Made by a program: the position numbers and the translations under genes
Origin: Paenibacillus pabuli NBRC 13638
GTDB lineage: Bacteria > Bacillota > Bacilli > Paenibacillales > Paenibacillaceae
Length of the DNA stretch: 64,000 bases
Assembly: GCF_001514495.1 (NCBI RefSeq)
Contig: NZ_BCNM01000024.1
Coordinates: 1-64,000, forward strand
Direction: 5' to 3'
The notes under the pieces: model-generated
The model's database searches: none
What the model was told of the DNA's origin: nothing
Seen by the model: only the letters and a program-made list of their open reading frames with translations
Part shown: positions 45,021 to 54,410 of the stretch, one piece after another
How positions within the stretch are numbered: the stretch's first letter is position 1
Layout: every line of letters begins with the position of its first letter

Positions 45021-45185
45021 ATGGAAAAGGGATTAAACAGATGGAGGTAACATATTAATGAATTGACATATGGAATGGATTTGCACTAAAATGACCAGTG
45101 AGTCATAATTATTCCATACGGTTTAATATATATGTAACATTTCAGCTCTACGCTGCTAACTGCAATCTGAACGGGGAGGAAACAT

Positions 45186-46781
45186 GTGATGCAAAAACAA
45201 ATGAAGTGGCCGCTTATCCTATTTGCCGTTGGGGTCTTTATGGCTGCACTGGATAACGGGATTATTACTTCGTCCCTGACGACGTTGAACGCATCGTTTG
45301 GGGTGTCACCTACGTGGGGAGCATGGACAATTACGCTCTACACGCTCGGACTGGCAGTGAGTGTACCGATTGCAGGTAAGCTCTCCGACCGCTATGGTCG
45401 CAAGAAGCTGTTTCTGATTGAAGTTGCTTTGTTCGGGATTGGATCTTTGCTTGTTGCCCTAAGCACATCGTTTACCTTCTTCCTGATCGCTCGTGTCATT
45501 CAAGCATTGGGCGGTGGTGGCATTTTCATTATTGCCAGTTCATATGTACTCAGTAAATTCCCCCCAGAACGGCAGGGCACTGCTCTCGGTCTGCTCGGTG
45601 GCATGAACGGTGTAGCTGCGATTCTGGGACCGAACATCGGTGCCTTTATTCTCGACATTACAGGGAATTGGCATTGGTTGTTCCTGATCAATGTGCCCAT
45701 TGCCATTCTGCTGTTTATTGCAGGTATCCGCTATATTCATGAAGAGCAGGAACTGAGTCGTGCAGCAGTGGACTGGAGTGGCATTACGGTACTGACGCTC
45801 GGCGTGCTCAGTCTGATGTATAGCTTCAGCAATCTGGATGGCGTAAATATGCTGCAAAGTCTCGGCTCACCGATGTTCTATGGCTTCTTCCTGGCAGGTG
45901 TGGTTATTCTGGTTCTCTTTTACTTTCTTGAAAAAAGACTGGAAGGATCACAACGTGAGCCTGTCGTATCCACACAGCTTCTGGGCATCGCGTCCTTCCG
46001 TTGGACGCTGTTAATTGCCTTCTTCTCGGGAGCCATTCTAGCCTCCGTAATCTTCATTCCAGGCTTTGTTGAACAATACCTTGGGGTATCCAACACAGCT
46101 TCCGGCTACTGGTTTACACCGCTTGCCCTGGCTTCCGGGATTGGAGCGGGGGGTGGCGGTTATCTTGTCGATCGCAAAGGGCCGATCTGGACATTATCGG
46201 TGGCCGGACTGCTATCCGCTATAGGTTTCCTCTTATTCCCGCTATGGGTAGAGCATATTTGGCAGTTTGTAATCGCGAGTGTACTCGTAGGGGTCGGCTT
46301 TGGCATGATGCTGGGAGCACCAGTGAATGTGCTGGTTACCGAGCAGGCGGGTGAGAACCATAAAGGCATCGCCGTAGCAACAAGCTCCTTATTTCGCCAG
46401 ATGGCCATGGCAATTGCACCGACGATTTTCGCTGGATTTCTGGCTCGCTCTTTCTCCAATTTGGGAACCAACATTCAGCATGGTTTGGCGGATCAGGGCA
46501 TTAAAGTACCGCCTGAGATGCTTCAGCAATATGCCTCCGGCGGCAGTGCGGCATCAGGCAGCGATCTCACCAGTCTAACCGAGGGGCTGTCCCAAATTCC
46601 TGATCCGGGGATTCGGGATGTGCTGCTGCAAGCCGTTCACCAAACGACAGGTCAGGGTTACAGTGGACTGTTCTGGTCCGCAGTCATTTTCAGTGTACTC
46701 ACGCTGGTAGCTGCGCTTATTACAGGACGGCTGCGTCACCAGGAGAAGAGGAGTCTTGTGGAGACCGCCTCACCGAGATAA
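45186..46781 (+). CDS. DHA2-type MFS exporter (EmrB/QacA-like)
   Basis: A 531-residue proton-coupled drug exporter of the major facilitator superfamily with about 14 membrane segments. Typical pieces are FMAALDNGIITSSLTTL (segment 1, DHA2 D-x-x-I-V-like motif), LSDRYGRKKLF (motif A), RVIQALGGGGIF (motif B) and GPNIGAFILD (motif C). A soluble loop lies at about 440-490. GTG 45186 has GGGGAGG at a good distance; ATG 45189 is equally possible. Substrate unknown. Confidence 0.9.
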   Translation: MMQKQMKWPLILFAVGVFMAALDNGIITSSLTTLNASFGVSPTWGAWTITLYTLGLAVSVPIAGKLSDRYGRKKLFLIEVALFGIGSLLVALSTSFTFFLIARVIQALGGGGIFIIASSYVLSKFPPERQGTALGLLGGMNGVAAILGPNIGAFILDITGNWHWLFLINVPIAILLFIAGIRYIHEEQELSRAAVDWSGITVLTLGVLSLMYSFSNLDGVNMLQSLGSPMFYGFFLAGVVILVLFYFLEKRLEGSQREPVVSTQLLGIASFRWTLLIAFFSGAILASVIFIPGFVEQYLGVSNTASGYWFTPLALASGIGAGGGGYLVDRKGPIWTLSVAGLLSAIGFLLFPLWVEHIWQFVIASVLVGVGFGMMLGAPVNVLVTEQAGENHKGIAVATSSLFRQMAMAIAPTIFAGFLARSFSNLGTNIQHGLADQGIKVPPEMLQQYASGGSAASGSDLTSLTEGLSQIPDPGIRDVLLQAVHQTTGQGYSGLFWSAVIFSVLTLVAALITGRLRHQEKRSLVETASPR

Positions 46782-46800
46782 AATGAATAAATAGTTCATA

Positions 46801-46853
46801 TGAATAGAACAGTGCCCTTTTTTGGCTCCCAAAAGGATACACTGTTCTATTCA
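46801..46853. terminator. Long hairpin after the MFS gene
   Basis: 14-bp perfect arms, 46801-46814 and 46840-46853, with an inner CCTTTT/AAAAGG pairing. It lies 20 bp after the MFS stop. The T-run after it is weak, so termination is less certain. Confidence 0.6.
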
Positions 46854-47037
46854 ATTTAACCGTATTGTAACTTTTCATCATCCAGCAATGATTACAATAG
46901 AACGAGCGTGAGCGGTATCCTCTTTCAGATAGAGAAAACTTCAGAGAACACCGTGTCATAAGTCATTCCTAAAGTTTAATATGATATATAGAGGAATGAA
47001 TAGTAATTCATTTTGACAGTGAAGAAGGAATCGATGG

Positions 47038-48072
47038 ATGACAAGCAGAACTAAAGATAAGAAGAAGAAACGAAGAAAAGGTCTATATATAACACTCGTA
47101 TCACTCGTAGTTTTGTTAATCGGGGGCTATTTGTTTCGTCAGCAGTTGGCTGTAGCGGCCTTCGATCTGTTTCTCGCAAGTTCGGTAGAAGATCAGTTGT
47201 CCCGTTCCTATGTACCTCAGGAGGGCAATAACACGCCTGACCCCGCTGTATATCGTAAAGAACCGTTCTCAGTGTTGTTACTGGGCTCGGACAAACGGGC
47301 CTACGAGAAAACGCGTGGTCGCTCAGATACGGTCATCTATGCTGTTGTTCGCCCGAAAGAATCCCGTGTTCTTCTGGTATCCATTCCTCGTGACACCTAT
47401 GTGCAGATTGTTGGACGAGATGCCAATAAGGATGGTGAGGATGATTATGACAAGCTCGCGCATGCCTACGCCTTTGGTGGGGAGAATATGTCTATCAATA
47501 CGGTGGAGAAGTTTCTCGATGCGGATGTAGGTTACTATGCAACGATTAACTTTGACGGGATCAAAAAAGTGGTTGATGCGCTTGGCGGGGTGAAGCTGCC
47601 CATTGATGAGGACATTGTGAACAAGAACCCGGATCATGTGCAGTTCACGATTGAAGGCGGTAAGCCAATCTACGACGGACAGGAAGCGCTGTATTATGTA
47701 AGATACCGTGAGGATAACGATTTTAATCGGACCAAGCGGCAGCAGATTTTCCTGAACGCGATGGCGAATAAAATGCTTAACCTTAACGCCATCGGTAAAA
47801 TTCCGGAGTTGATTCAGATTATGGGAGATAGCTTCCAGACGGATATGCAGCCTTCCTTTATTATTGATCTGGCCAAACAGGTACTGACTCAGGAGAAACC
47901 GCAAATCTCAAGCTTTACCATTCTGGGCGAAGGGATGCGGAAAGATGGAATTTATTACGGCAAGGCAGATGAGAAAGACGTCCAATATGCCAAAGAGCTG
48001 ATTAATAACTGGATGGATCAATCGACCCCAGCCGGTGAAGTGATGATTCCCGACCGGCAGCTGATCGAGTAA
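47038..48072 (+). CDS. LytR-CpsA-Psr (LCP) family protein
   Basis: A 344-residue LCP enzyme, a family that transfers wall teichoic acid or other glycopolymers onto peptidoglycan. A basic N-terminal tail and one membrane segment (about 17-36) anchor it. The outer domain has SVLLLGSDKR, RSDTVIYAVV, LLVSIPRDTYV and ALYYVRYR with the conserved arginines. DANKDGEDDYDKLAHAYAFGG resembles a calcium-binding loop. ATG 47038 has AAGGAA about 9 bases upstream. Confidence 0.92.
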   Translation: MTSRTKDKKKKRRKGLYITLVSLVVLLIGGYLFRQQLAVAAFDLFLASSVEDQLSRSYVPQEGNNTPDPAVYRKEPFSVLLLGSDKRAYEKTRGRSDTVIYAVVRPKESRVLLVSIPRDTYVQIVGRDANKDGEDDYDKLAHAYAFGGENMSINTVEKFLDADVGYYATINFDGIKKVVDALGGVKLPIDEDIVNKNPDHVQFTIEGGKPIYDGQEALYYVRYREDNDFNRTKRQQIFLNAMANKMLNLNAIGKIPELIQIMGDSFQTDMQPSFIIDLAKQVLTQEKPQISSFTILGEGMRKDGIYYGKADEKDVQYAKELINNWMDQSTPAGEVMIPDRQLIE

Positions 48073-48108
48073 CCAATTCCATACAGACGTTATGTTTCAG
48101 ACAACAAT

Positions 48109-48145
48109 CAGCAGTGCGTTTATTGGCGGGCTGCTGTTTTTTTTA
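48109..48145 (+). terminator. LCP gene terminator
   Basis: CAGCAG (48109-48114) pairs with CTGCTG (48131-48136), with further partial pairing inside, followed by eight T. Confidence 0.8.
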
Positions 48146-48256
48146 CTTTGTAGAAGAAATCATGTCCTTTTGGAACATCTTGCGTTCTGATTCGTACTAT
48201 GTAAGTTGAGCGAGAAAAGTTGAACGATGAAATTCACAAGGAGGATACGTAAGGGT

Positions 48257-48682
48257 ATGAACATCGCATTTTTTTTGCTGCCCAAACAGGAAGTTACATG
48301 TGTAACGTCGGATTCTACTCTGCGGCAGACGTTGGAACGGATGGAATATCATCGGTTTACGGCGGTGCCCATTTTGAATAAGGAAGGCAAATATATCGGC
48401 ACAGTAACCGAAGGAGACCTGCTGTGGTATATGAAGAACGCCGAGGGAAAGATTACATTTGAAAACGCTTCAAAATTTCTCCTCAAAGACGTTCCTCTTC
48501 GACTCGATATCAAGCCGGTATCCATTGACGCTAATATGGAGGATCTGATTAATCTGGCCAAAGTGCAGAACTTTGTGCCGGTCGTTGATGATATGGAGCG
48601 TTTCATTGGCATTGTAAGACGGAGTCAGATTATTGAATATTGCGAAGGTATTGTGTCCAGGGAATCCATAAAGGCTAAGTAA
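48257..48682 (+). CDS. CBS domain-containing protein
   Basis: A 141-residue protein made of two CBS motifs, a Bateman module that usually binds adenosine nucleotides. First motif about 16-70 (TLRQTLERMEYHRFTAVPIL..., GTVTEGDLLW); second about 90-135 (MEDLINLAKVQNFVPVVDD, FIGIVRRSQII). ATG 48257 (MNIAFFLLPKQEV) is preferred, with AAGGAGG about 12 bases upstream; a longer frame from 48227 places that site inside the gene. Ligand unknown; c-di-AMP is possible for CBS proteins, and gdpP lies nearby. Confidence 0.85.
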   Translation: MNIAFFLLPKQEVTCVTSDSTLRQTLERMEYHRFTAVPILNKEGKYIGTVTEGDLLWYMKNAEGKITFENASKFLLKDVPLRLDIKPVSIDANMEDLINLAKVQNFVPVVDDMERFIGIVRRSQIIEYCEGIVSRESIKAK

Positions 48683-48845
48683 GTTGTACAAATTTCATAT
48701 TTGTTGCCGTATTGCGGATAATCAAAGCCGTCCGGTATCATGTTAAACGTAAGATGAACTCAACAATAGCGAACTTAGATGAATTTTTTACTAATGAAGA
48801 TATGAATTGTTGTACGGGGTCCCCGCAAAGTACCTAGATGAGTTT

Positions 48846-48867
48846 CGGAGGATGTCTCCGCCTTTTT
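48846..48867 (+). terminator. Terminator after the CBS gene
   Basis: CGGAG (48846-48850) pairs with CTCCG (48856-48860), followed by CCTTTTT. Short stem. It precedes a TATAAT-containing promoter at about 48897. Confidence 0.5.
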
Positions 48868-48929
48868 GGGGTAATTTTGTGGCCCCCCTTTTTATGCTAT
48901 AATGGAGAATAAAGCTTTTTCGGGGGAGA

Positions 48930-49247
48930 GTGACTTTCGCCAATATGCCTAAAGAACTGGATGTAGCCAAACGCGCTAAAGTGATTGAATGGCTGAAAAC
49001 CGAAGTGCTTGATCAGGTATCCCGATTATTCAAAGCGTTGTGGGAAGGCAGTACAACCCGGATCGGGGACAGTCTCGCCAGCTTGATGATGAGTAGTTAC
49101 ATATTGGGCCGCAGGCTCGGTATTCCTTTCAAGGATTTGGATGCACTGCTTGTTGAGAAATTGAAAAAGCATAAACAAGAAGGTCACCAGCTGGAAGACT
49201 GGTACCAGGATATTTCCGCGCTAGAAGATCACATGCGTAAGAGGTGA
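48930..49247 (+). CDS. MazG-like family protein
   Basis: A 105-residue protein of the MazG-like family, all-helical nucleotide-pyrophosphohydrolase relatives; many small members lack proof of activity. The core is AKVIEWLKTEVLDQVSRLFKALW with SLASLMMSSYILGRRLGIPF. GTG 48930 is directly after GGGGGAGA, which is too close; ATG 48945 is then too far, so the start is uncertain. Likely promoter: extended -10 TATGCTATAAT at about 48892-48902. First of a mazG-yybS-gdpP-rplI-dnaB cluster. Confidence 0.75.
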   Translation: MTFANMPKELDVAKRAKVIEWLKTEVLDQVSRLFKALWEGSTTRIGDSLASLMMSSYILGRRLGIPFKDLDALLVEKLKKHKQEGHQLEDWYQDISALEDHMRKR

Positions 49248-49252
49248 ATTTG

Positions 49253-50164
49253 TTGAAATTTAGCTTTAAATCAGCTGTCTGGAGCGTTATTTATCTGCTC
49301 TTGCTACTTTCGCTGTTAACTCCTTTATCGGTTTTGGCCATATTTTTCATGATGATTCCGGGAGTTATTTTGTTTGCATCTTTATCGGTGAAATCATTTA
49401 TATGGCATCTCGTCCCTGTGGCGATTATTTTGACTGTGTTGAGTCCGATTTATCTGTTGCTACTGCTTTTGTTCACCCTGCCGGCTATCATTATGGGCAA
49501 TGCGTACAAGAAAAAGAAATCGGCCCTGTTCGCTTTAATGGCGGGAAGTGGAGCCATGTTGGCTGAATATCTGCTGCTCCTGTTGATTGGAAGTGTGATC
49601 TTCCAATTTGATTTGTCGAGTTATATTGATGATGTGGTCAGGTTGACCATTGAACCTCTGACGAATACATCCAACCAGATGGTGAATGGGTTTGTATGGA
49701 CACCTGAAATGACTCAGGATGTCGCACGGCAGACGCAGCTTATGATTCCATTCGCCTTGGTGGTCACGTCCCTGGTCATGGCTCTAATTACACATCTGAT
49801 TGCCCGTCCAATTCTGAATGTCATGGGCATTAGTGTACCTAAATTTCCACCTGCCCGTGAATGGCGTATGCCGCGTGCTCTGATCTGGTATTATTTCCTG
49901 GCATTATTGTTCGAAGTCATATCCAGACAGAGTGACGGAACGTACTGGACCATGATTGCCATGAATCTGTCGCCTCTGATTAACCTGGGTTTCATGATCC
50001 AAGCCATCGGATTCTTTTTCTTTCTCTCGCATGCAAAGAAATGGAATCCGGTTGTACCGTATTTGCTGGCGGCAGCCGTATTCTTTATCGGACCGCTGCG
50101 GATTATCGGGATTATCGATCTGGCGTTCCCGCTTCGCGAGGCAATATCGAAACCAAAACGTTAG
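49253..50164 (+). CDS. yybS: YybS family membrane protein (DUF2232)
   Basis: A 303-residue membrane protein of the YybS/DUF2232 family, with about eight membrane segments. It lies directly before gdpP and rplI, as yybS does in B. subtilis; the family resembles S-components of vitamin transporters, but function is unknown. TTG at 49253 is chosen with AGAGGTGA 6 bases upstream; GTG 49244 lies inside that site. It begins 5 bp after the MazG-like stop. Confidence 0.88.
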   Translation: MKFSFKSAVWSVIYLLLLLSLLTPLSVLAIFFMMIPGVILFASLSVKSFIWHLVPVAIILTVLSPIYLLLLLLFTLPAIIMGNAYKKKKSALFALMAGSGAMLAEYLLLLLIGSVIFQFDLSSYIDDVVRLTIEPLTNTSNQMVNGFVWTPEMTQDVARQTQLMIPFALVVTSLVMALITHLIARPILNVMGISVPKFPPAREWRMPRALIWYYFLALLFEVISRQSDGTYWTMIAMNLSPLINLGFMIQAIGFFFFLSHAKKWNPVVPYLLAAAVFFIGPLRIIGIIDLAFPLREAISKPKR

Positions 50165-50175
50165 GGTGATGAGTC

Positions 50176-52164
50176 ATGCCTAAATTTCTCAAGAAACGCT
50201 GGCACGGCTACTATACCGTATGGGCGTTCATACTGCTGCTACTGCTTGTTATGTTCGTGACCATCTATAATTGGGAGCTTGGTTTGATTAGTCTGATACT
50301 CGCTTCGGCGCTGGGAATCGTCATGATTAAGGCGGAGCTCGCGTTCCGCCGTGAGCTTAACGACTATATTAATGGCCTGTCCATCCGGATTAAACGGATG
50401 GAGGGAGAAGCGGTCAGCATGCTCCCATTCGGTATTGTGCTGTATAGCGAAGATCGTACGGTAGAGTGGCACAATCGCTTCGTCGCGGATATGTTCCAAG
50501 AGAAGACGATGGTTGGCAATCCGCTGCAAAATTTGTTTCCCAAACTTCCTCAACCGAAAGAGAAGAAGGATGGGTCCAAGGAACCGACCAAGGAACTTCA
50601 TGATGAATTCCAGTTGGACGACCGGTATTATGGGGTTATTCATAACCCTCAGGAGCGGTATGTATATGTATACGAGATTACGGAGTTAGCCATTCTCCGT
50701 GATAGATATGAGAATGAACGTATTGCTCTGGGCATTCTGGTGCTGGACAACCTGGACGAAGCAGCTCAGGGCATGGATGATCAGCAGCGAACGGCGCTGA
50801 TCGCTCGTGTAACGAGTGAGATTACGTCTTGGGCAAAGCGATATGGAGTATATCTGCGTCGTCTATCCTCCGACCGTTATCTCATGATGTTAAACCATAA
50901 GTCTTTGCAGGAGCTGGAGCAAAGTCGGTTCATCATTCTGGATGAAGTCCGGGAGATGACGGCTGATCTTAAGGTTCCGATGACATTAAGTGTTGGACTG
51001 GCGTTCGGTTCGGATAGCATCAGTGAAATGGGTGAACTTGCCCAGTCCAGTCTGGATATGGCACTGGGCCGCGGTGGCGATCAGGCTGCCGTGAAGTCGG
51101 GCCAGCGGTTATCCTTTTACGGTGGAAAGTCCAATGCGGTGGAGAAACGGACACGGGTGAGAGCCCGGGTTATTGCCCATGCGTTGCGTGATTTGATGCA
51201 AGAGAGCGATCGGGTCATTATCATGGGGCACAAGATGCCCGATATGGATGCGATTGGTGCTTCGATCGGGGTATGGAAGGCAGCAAGCTTGTATAACGTG
51301 GAGGCACGAATTGTGCTCGATGGACCTAACCCGTCCATTGAACGTCTGATGGAACAGGTGAGCAAGGATGAGAAGTTGTCCAAAGCCTTTGTATCACCGG
51401 AACAGGCGACCCAGATGATGACAGAGCATACGCTGCTCGTCGTTGTTGATACACACAAAGCATCCATGACAATGGAGCCAAAACTGGTTCAATCTGCTAC
51501 ACGTGTAGTGGTTGTGGATCACCATCGTCGAGGTGAGGAATTCATCAATGACGCCGTGCTGATCTATCTGGAGCCATATGCTTCCTCGGCAGCGGAACTG
51601 GTGACGGAGCTTCTTCAGTATATTCATGACAAGGTGCAATTTACTCCGCTGGAAGCAACGGCGCTATTAGCCGGAATAACAGTGGATACAAAGCATTTTG
51701 CACTCCATACAGGTTCGAGAACGTTTGAAGCAGCAGGTTTCCTGCGTCGTAGTGGTGCAGACACCATTATGATCCAGCGGCTGATGAAAGAGGATCTGTC
51801 AGAATATATTGCTAAGGCAGAAATCATAAAGCGTGCTAAAATGGTATATGGGAACATTGCGCTGGCGGTCACGGACCCTGGCAGCAAGATTCCACAGATG
51901 ATGATCGCCCAAGTGGCGGACACATTGCTCAATATGACCGACGTGGTCGCTTCATTTGTCATTAGTGAGCGTCCAGATGGGCTGATTGGCATCAGTGCGA
52001 GATCGCTGGGGCGCATGAATGTTCAGGTTGTGATGGAACGACTGGGCGGTGGCGGACATTTGACGAATGCTGCCGTGCAGCTTGAAGGAACGCTTGGAGA
52101 GGCGGAAAAACGGCTGACGAACGTACTGGCTGAAATCGAAAAGGAAGAGGGTTTGTTCGAATGA
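50176..52164 (+). CDS. gdpP: Cyclic-di-AMP phosphodiesterase GdpP
   Basis: Membrane enzyme that hydrolyses c-di-AMP. 662 residues. Two membrane segments (about 13-32 and 35-52), a PAS-like domain, a degenerate GGDEF domain (about 175-300, no GGDEF motif), then DHH (MPDMDAIGASIG, VVVDTHKAS, VVVDHHRRGEEF) and DHHA1 (GGGGHLTNAAVQLEG). In GdpP the DHH metal ligands are all visible. It overlaps rplI by 4 bp. Confidence 0.96.
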   Translation: MPKFLKKRWHGYYTVWAFILLLLLVMFVTIYNWELGLISLILASALGIVMIKAELAFRRELNDYINGLSIRIKRMEGEAVSMLPFGIVLYSEDRTVEWHNRFVADMFQEKTMVGNPLQNLFPKLPQPKEKKDGSKEPTKELHDEFQLDDRYYGVIHNPQERYVYVYEITELAILRDRYENERIALGILVLDNLDEAAQGMDDQQRTALIARVTSEITSWAKRYGVYLRRLSSDRYLMMLNHKSLQELEQSRFIILDEVREMTADLKVPMTLSVGLAFGSDSISEMGELAQSSLDMALGRGGDQAAVKSGQRLSFYGGKSNAVEKRTRVRARVIAHALRDLMQESDRVIIMGHKMPDMDAIGASIGVWKAASLYNVEARIVLDGPNPSIERLMEQVSKDEKLSKAFVSPEQATQMMTEHTLLVVVDTHKASMTMEPKLVQSATRVVVVDHHRRGEEFINDAVLIYLEPYASSAAELVTELLQYIHDKVQFTPLEATALLAGITVDTKHFALHTGSRTFEAAGFLRRSGADTIMIQRLMKEDLSEYIAKAEIIKRAKMVYGNIALAVTDPGSKIPQMMIAQVADTLLNMTDVVASFVISERPDGLIGISARSLGRMNVQVVMERLGGGGHLTNAAVQLEGTLGEAEKRLTNVLAEIEKEEGLFE

Positions 52165-52604
52165 AAGTCATTTTTATAAAAGATATGAAGGGTCAAGGCA
52201 AAAAAGGACAAGTGAAGGAAGTGTCTGAAGGTTACGCACAGAACTTCCTCTTGCCACGGGGAATCGCACGTCCGGCAACAGACGGAAACATGAAAACACT
52301 GGACAATCAGAAGGCTGCAGAAGATAGACGCAAACAAGAAGAGAAAACCGAAGCAGAAGTGCTTGCGAAGAAACTTGAAGCAGAAGTTACCGAACTGAAA
52401 GCAAAATCCGGCGAAGGCGGCCGTTTGTTCGGGGCAATTACGAGCAAACAAATTGCAGAGGCTTTGAGCAAAAAAGGACTGAAAGTGGATAAACGCAAAA
52501 TTGAACTGGACGAGCCTATTCGCACACTCGGCGTAACGCAAGTCACCGTCAAGGTTCACCCTGAAGTGAAGGCTACCTTGAAGGTACAGGTAACGGAGGA
52601 GTAA
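52161..52604 (+). CDS. rplI: 50S ribosomal protein L9
   Basis: A 147-residue ribosomal protein: N-terminal MKVIFIKDMKGQGKKGQVKEV, then NFLLPRGIA, a long linking helix and the C-terminal domain ending VKATLKVQVTEE. The start overlaps the gdpP stop (ATGA). It precedes the replicative helicase by 1 bp. Confidence 0.98.
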   Translation: MKVIFIKDMKGQGKKGQVKEVSEGYAQNFLLPRGIARPATDGNMKTLDNQKAAEDRRKQEEKTEAEVLAKKLEAEVTELKAKSGEGGRLFGAITSKQIAEALSKKGLKVDKRKIELDEPIRTLGVTQVTVKVHPEVKATLKVQVTEE

Positions 52605-52605
52605 G

Positions 52606-53967
52606 ATGGGCGGCGAAATGCTATTCGACCGGATTCCCCCACAGAACCTGGAAGCCGAACAGGCTGTGCTGGGTGCAATCCTGTTGCAGGGCGAAGCCCT
52701 GATTACAGCGATGGAACGGGTGCAAACCGAGGATTTCTATGATAAACCCCATCAATTAATTTTCGAAGCGATGATCCAGCTTGGCGAGGGAAATCAACCG
52801 ATTGACCTCGTGACACTGACTTCGCTGCTGAAGGATAAAGGCGAGCTCGAGGACATCGGCGGCGTCAGTTATCTGGCGAAGCTGGCTCATGGTGTTCCGA
52901 CTGCGGCGAACGTGGATTATTACGCCCAGATTATTGAAGAGAAATCCATGCTGCGTCGCCTGATTCGTACGGCTACCCAGATCGTGAGTGAAGGATACAC
53001 GGGCGGTGAGGATGTCGCGGCTATGCTTGGAGAGGCAGAGCGGCGTATTCTGGAGATTTCCAACCGACGCTCCAGTAGTGGTTTTATCGCCATTCAGGAT
53101 GTCCTGATGGAAGTATTCGACCGTGTGGAGACACTGCATCAGAACAGAGGCACCACAACGGGTATTCCATCCGGGTTCATCGATCTGGACAAGATGACCG
53201 CTGGATTCCAGCGGAGTGACTTGATCATTGTAGCGGCACGTCCGTCTGTAGGGAAAACGGCCTTCGCGCTGAATATCGCTCAGAACGTAGCTATTCGGGC
53301 GCAGGAGACGGTTGCAATATTCAGTCTGGAGATGTCGGCTGCACAGCTCGTACAGCGTATGATCTGTGCAGAGGCCAATCTGGATGCGGGTGTCATGCGT
53401 ATGGGTGACTTCAAAGGTGATGAAGATTGGCAGAAGCTGACGATGGGCATTGCAGCCTTGAACGAAGCCAATATCTACATCGATGATACGCCGGGGATTA
53501 CCGTGGCTGACATTCGTGCCAAATGCCGTCGTCTCAAGAAAGAGAAAGGCCTGGGCATGATTCTGATCGACTACCTCCAACTCATTAGTGGACGCGGTAA
53601 AGCCGGAGAGAACCGTCAACAAGAGGTCTCCGAGATCTCACGTACACTGAAGCAGATTGGCCGGGAACTTGAAGTTCCGGTTATTGCCTTGTCTCAGCTC
53701 AGCCGGGGTGTAGAGCAGCGTCAGGATAAACGTCCGATGATGAGTGACTTGCGGGAATCGGGTTCGATCGAGCAAGATGCCGACATTGTAGCGTTCCTGT
53801 ACCGGGATGACTACTATAACCAGGAGACCGAGAAGAAGAACATTATCGAGATTATTATCGCCAAACAGCGTAATGGTCCTGTAGGCACGGTGGAACTGGT
53901 CTTTCTGAAAAACTTTAATAAATTCGTTAACTATGAGCGGGCACATAATGATGCCTTTGCCATGTAA
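52606..53967 (+). CDS. dnaB: Replicative DNA helicase (DnaB family, called dnaC in B. subtilis)
   Basis: The hexameric 5'-3' helicase of the replication fork. 453 residues. N-terminal domain starts LFDRIPPQNLEAEQAVLGA; RecA-like domain with Walker A RPSVGKTAFALNIA, FSLEMSAAQLVQRM, Walker B MILIDYLQLISG and the arginine-finger region YYNQETEKKN. ATG 52606 has GGAGGAG 4 bases upstream. No intein. Confidence 0.98.
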   Translation: MGGEMLFDRIPPQNLEAEQAVLGAILLQGEALITAMERVQTEDFYDKPHQLIFEAMIQLGEGNQPIDLVTLTSLLKDKGELEDIGGVSYLAKLAHGVPTAANVDYYAQIIEEKSMLRRLIRTATQIVSEGYTGGEDVAAMLGEAERRILEISNRRSSSGFIAIQDVLMEVFDRVETLHQNRGTTTGIPSGFIDLDKMTAGFQRSDLIIVAARPSVGKTAFALNIAQNVAIRAQETVAIFSLEMSAAQLVQRMICAEANLDAGVMRMGDFKGDEDWQKLTMGIAALNEANIYIDDTPGITVADIRAKCRRLKKEKGLGMILIDYLQLISGRGKAGENRQQEVSEISRTLKQIGRELEVPVIALSQLSRGVEQRQDKRPMMSDLRESGSIEQDADIVAFLYRDDYYNQETEKKNIIEIIIAKQRNGPVGTVELVFLKNFNKFVNYERAHNDAFAM

Positions 53968-54095
53968 GGGACAGGCACAGACTGCTTCGATCAGGAAGTG
54001 AAATCGTCTGTCCCGGCATGAACCACTAGATCATATGGACTCATAAATACGTTGTGAATACGACATATTGCGTCGAATAAGAAGGCGTATCGTGA

Positions 54096-54144
54096 AACCG
54101 GGGTTAGCTGTCAAGCAAGTTTTGACTGGCTTCGCCGGTTTTTT
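54096..54144 (+). terminator. dnaB terminator
   Basis: AACCGG (54096-54101) pairs with CCGGTT (54135-54140), with inner GTCAA/TTGAC pairing, followed by TTTTTT. Confidence 0.8.
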
Positions 54145-54162
54145 GCGTTGTAATATGGGGTT

Positions 54163-54206
54163 AATTCCGAACATTATAGTTTGAGTATATCTAATTGTTC
54201 GCCATT
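54163..54206. promoter_or_regulatory. PurR-type PurBox pair upstream of purA
   Basis: AATTCCGAACATT (54163-54175) matches the PurBox consensus AWWWCCGAACWWT at every position. An inverted, two-mismatch copy, ATTGTTCGCCATT, lies at 54194-54206, 18 bp away. The arrangement matches PurR control regions in B. subtilis. The purR gene is not in the window. Confidence 0.75.
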
Positions 54207-54210
54207 TGAT

Positions 54211-54239
54211 TTGACTTTGAAAAAAGGGACTGTTACACT
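54211..54239 (+). promoter_or_regulatory. purA promoter
   Basis: TTGACT (54211-54216), 17-bp spacer, TACACT (54234-54239), directly after the PurBoxes. Confidence 0.65.
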
Positions 54240-54410
54240 AGTACTGCTGCGTTAAAGCAGCGAAAACCTTCCCTTGGATGTAAACCGAGGGGGATTTTCA
54301 CTGTCCGTTAGCACGCTTCTCCGCTGGTAATTTCACTTCAAATTCCTGCCGAGATAGAGGACGGACAGACCAATACAAAGGTGCGCAAGGCACCCACGGA
54401 GGTATGTACG

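Larger units (their letters stand above)
53968..54410. other. dnaB-purA spacer: terminator, PurBoxes, promoter and structured leader
   Basis: Apart from the listed elements, the purA leader (about 54245-54410) has several small hairpins: GCTGC/GCAGC near 54250, CCCTTGGA/ACCGAGGG near 54272-54295, and GGTGC/GCACC near 54380-54395 just before the ribosome site. No T-box or purine-riboswitch core was recognised. Confidence 0.5.

Noticed and set aside
53968..54020. GGGACAG/CTGTCCC inverted repeat after dnaB as terminator
   Set aside because: The arms are far apart and no T-run follows; the hairpin at 54096-54144 is a better terminator.
54245..54410. Possible T-box or purine riboswitch before purA
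   Set aside because: No T-box AGGGTGGNACCGCG-type element or purine-aptamer core; PurR boxes explain control better.
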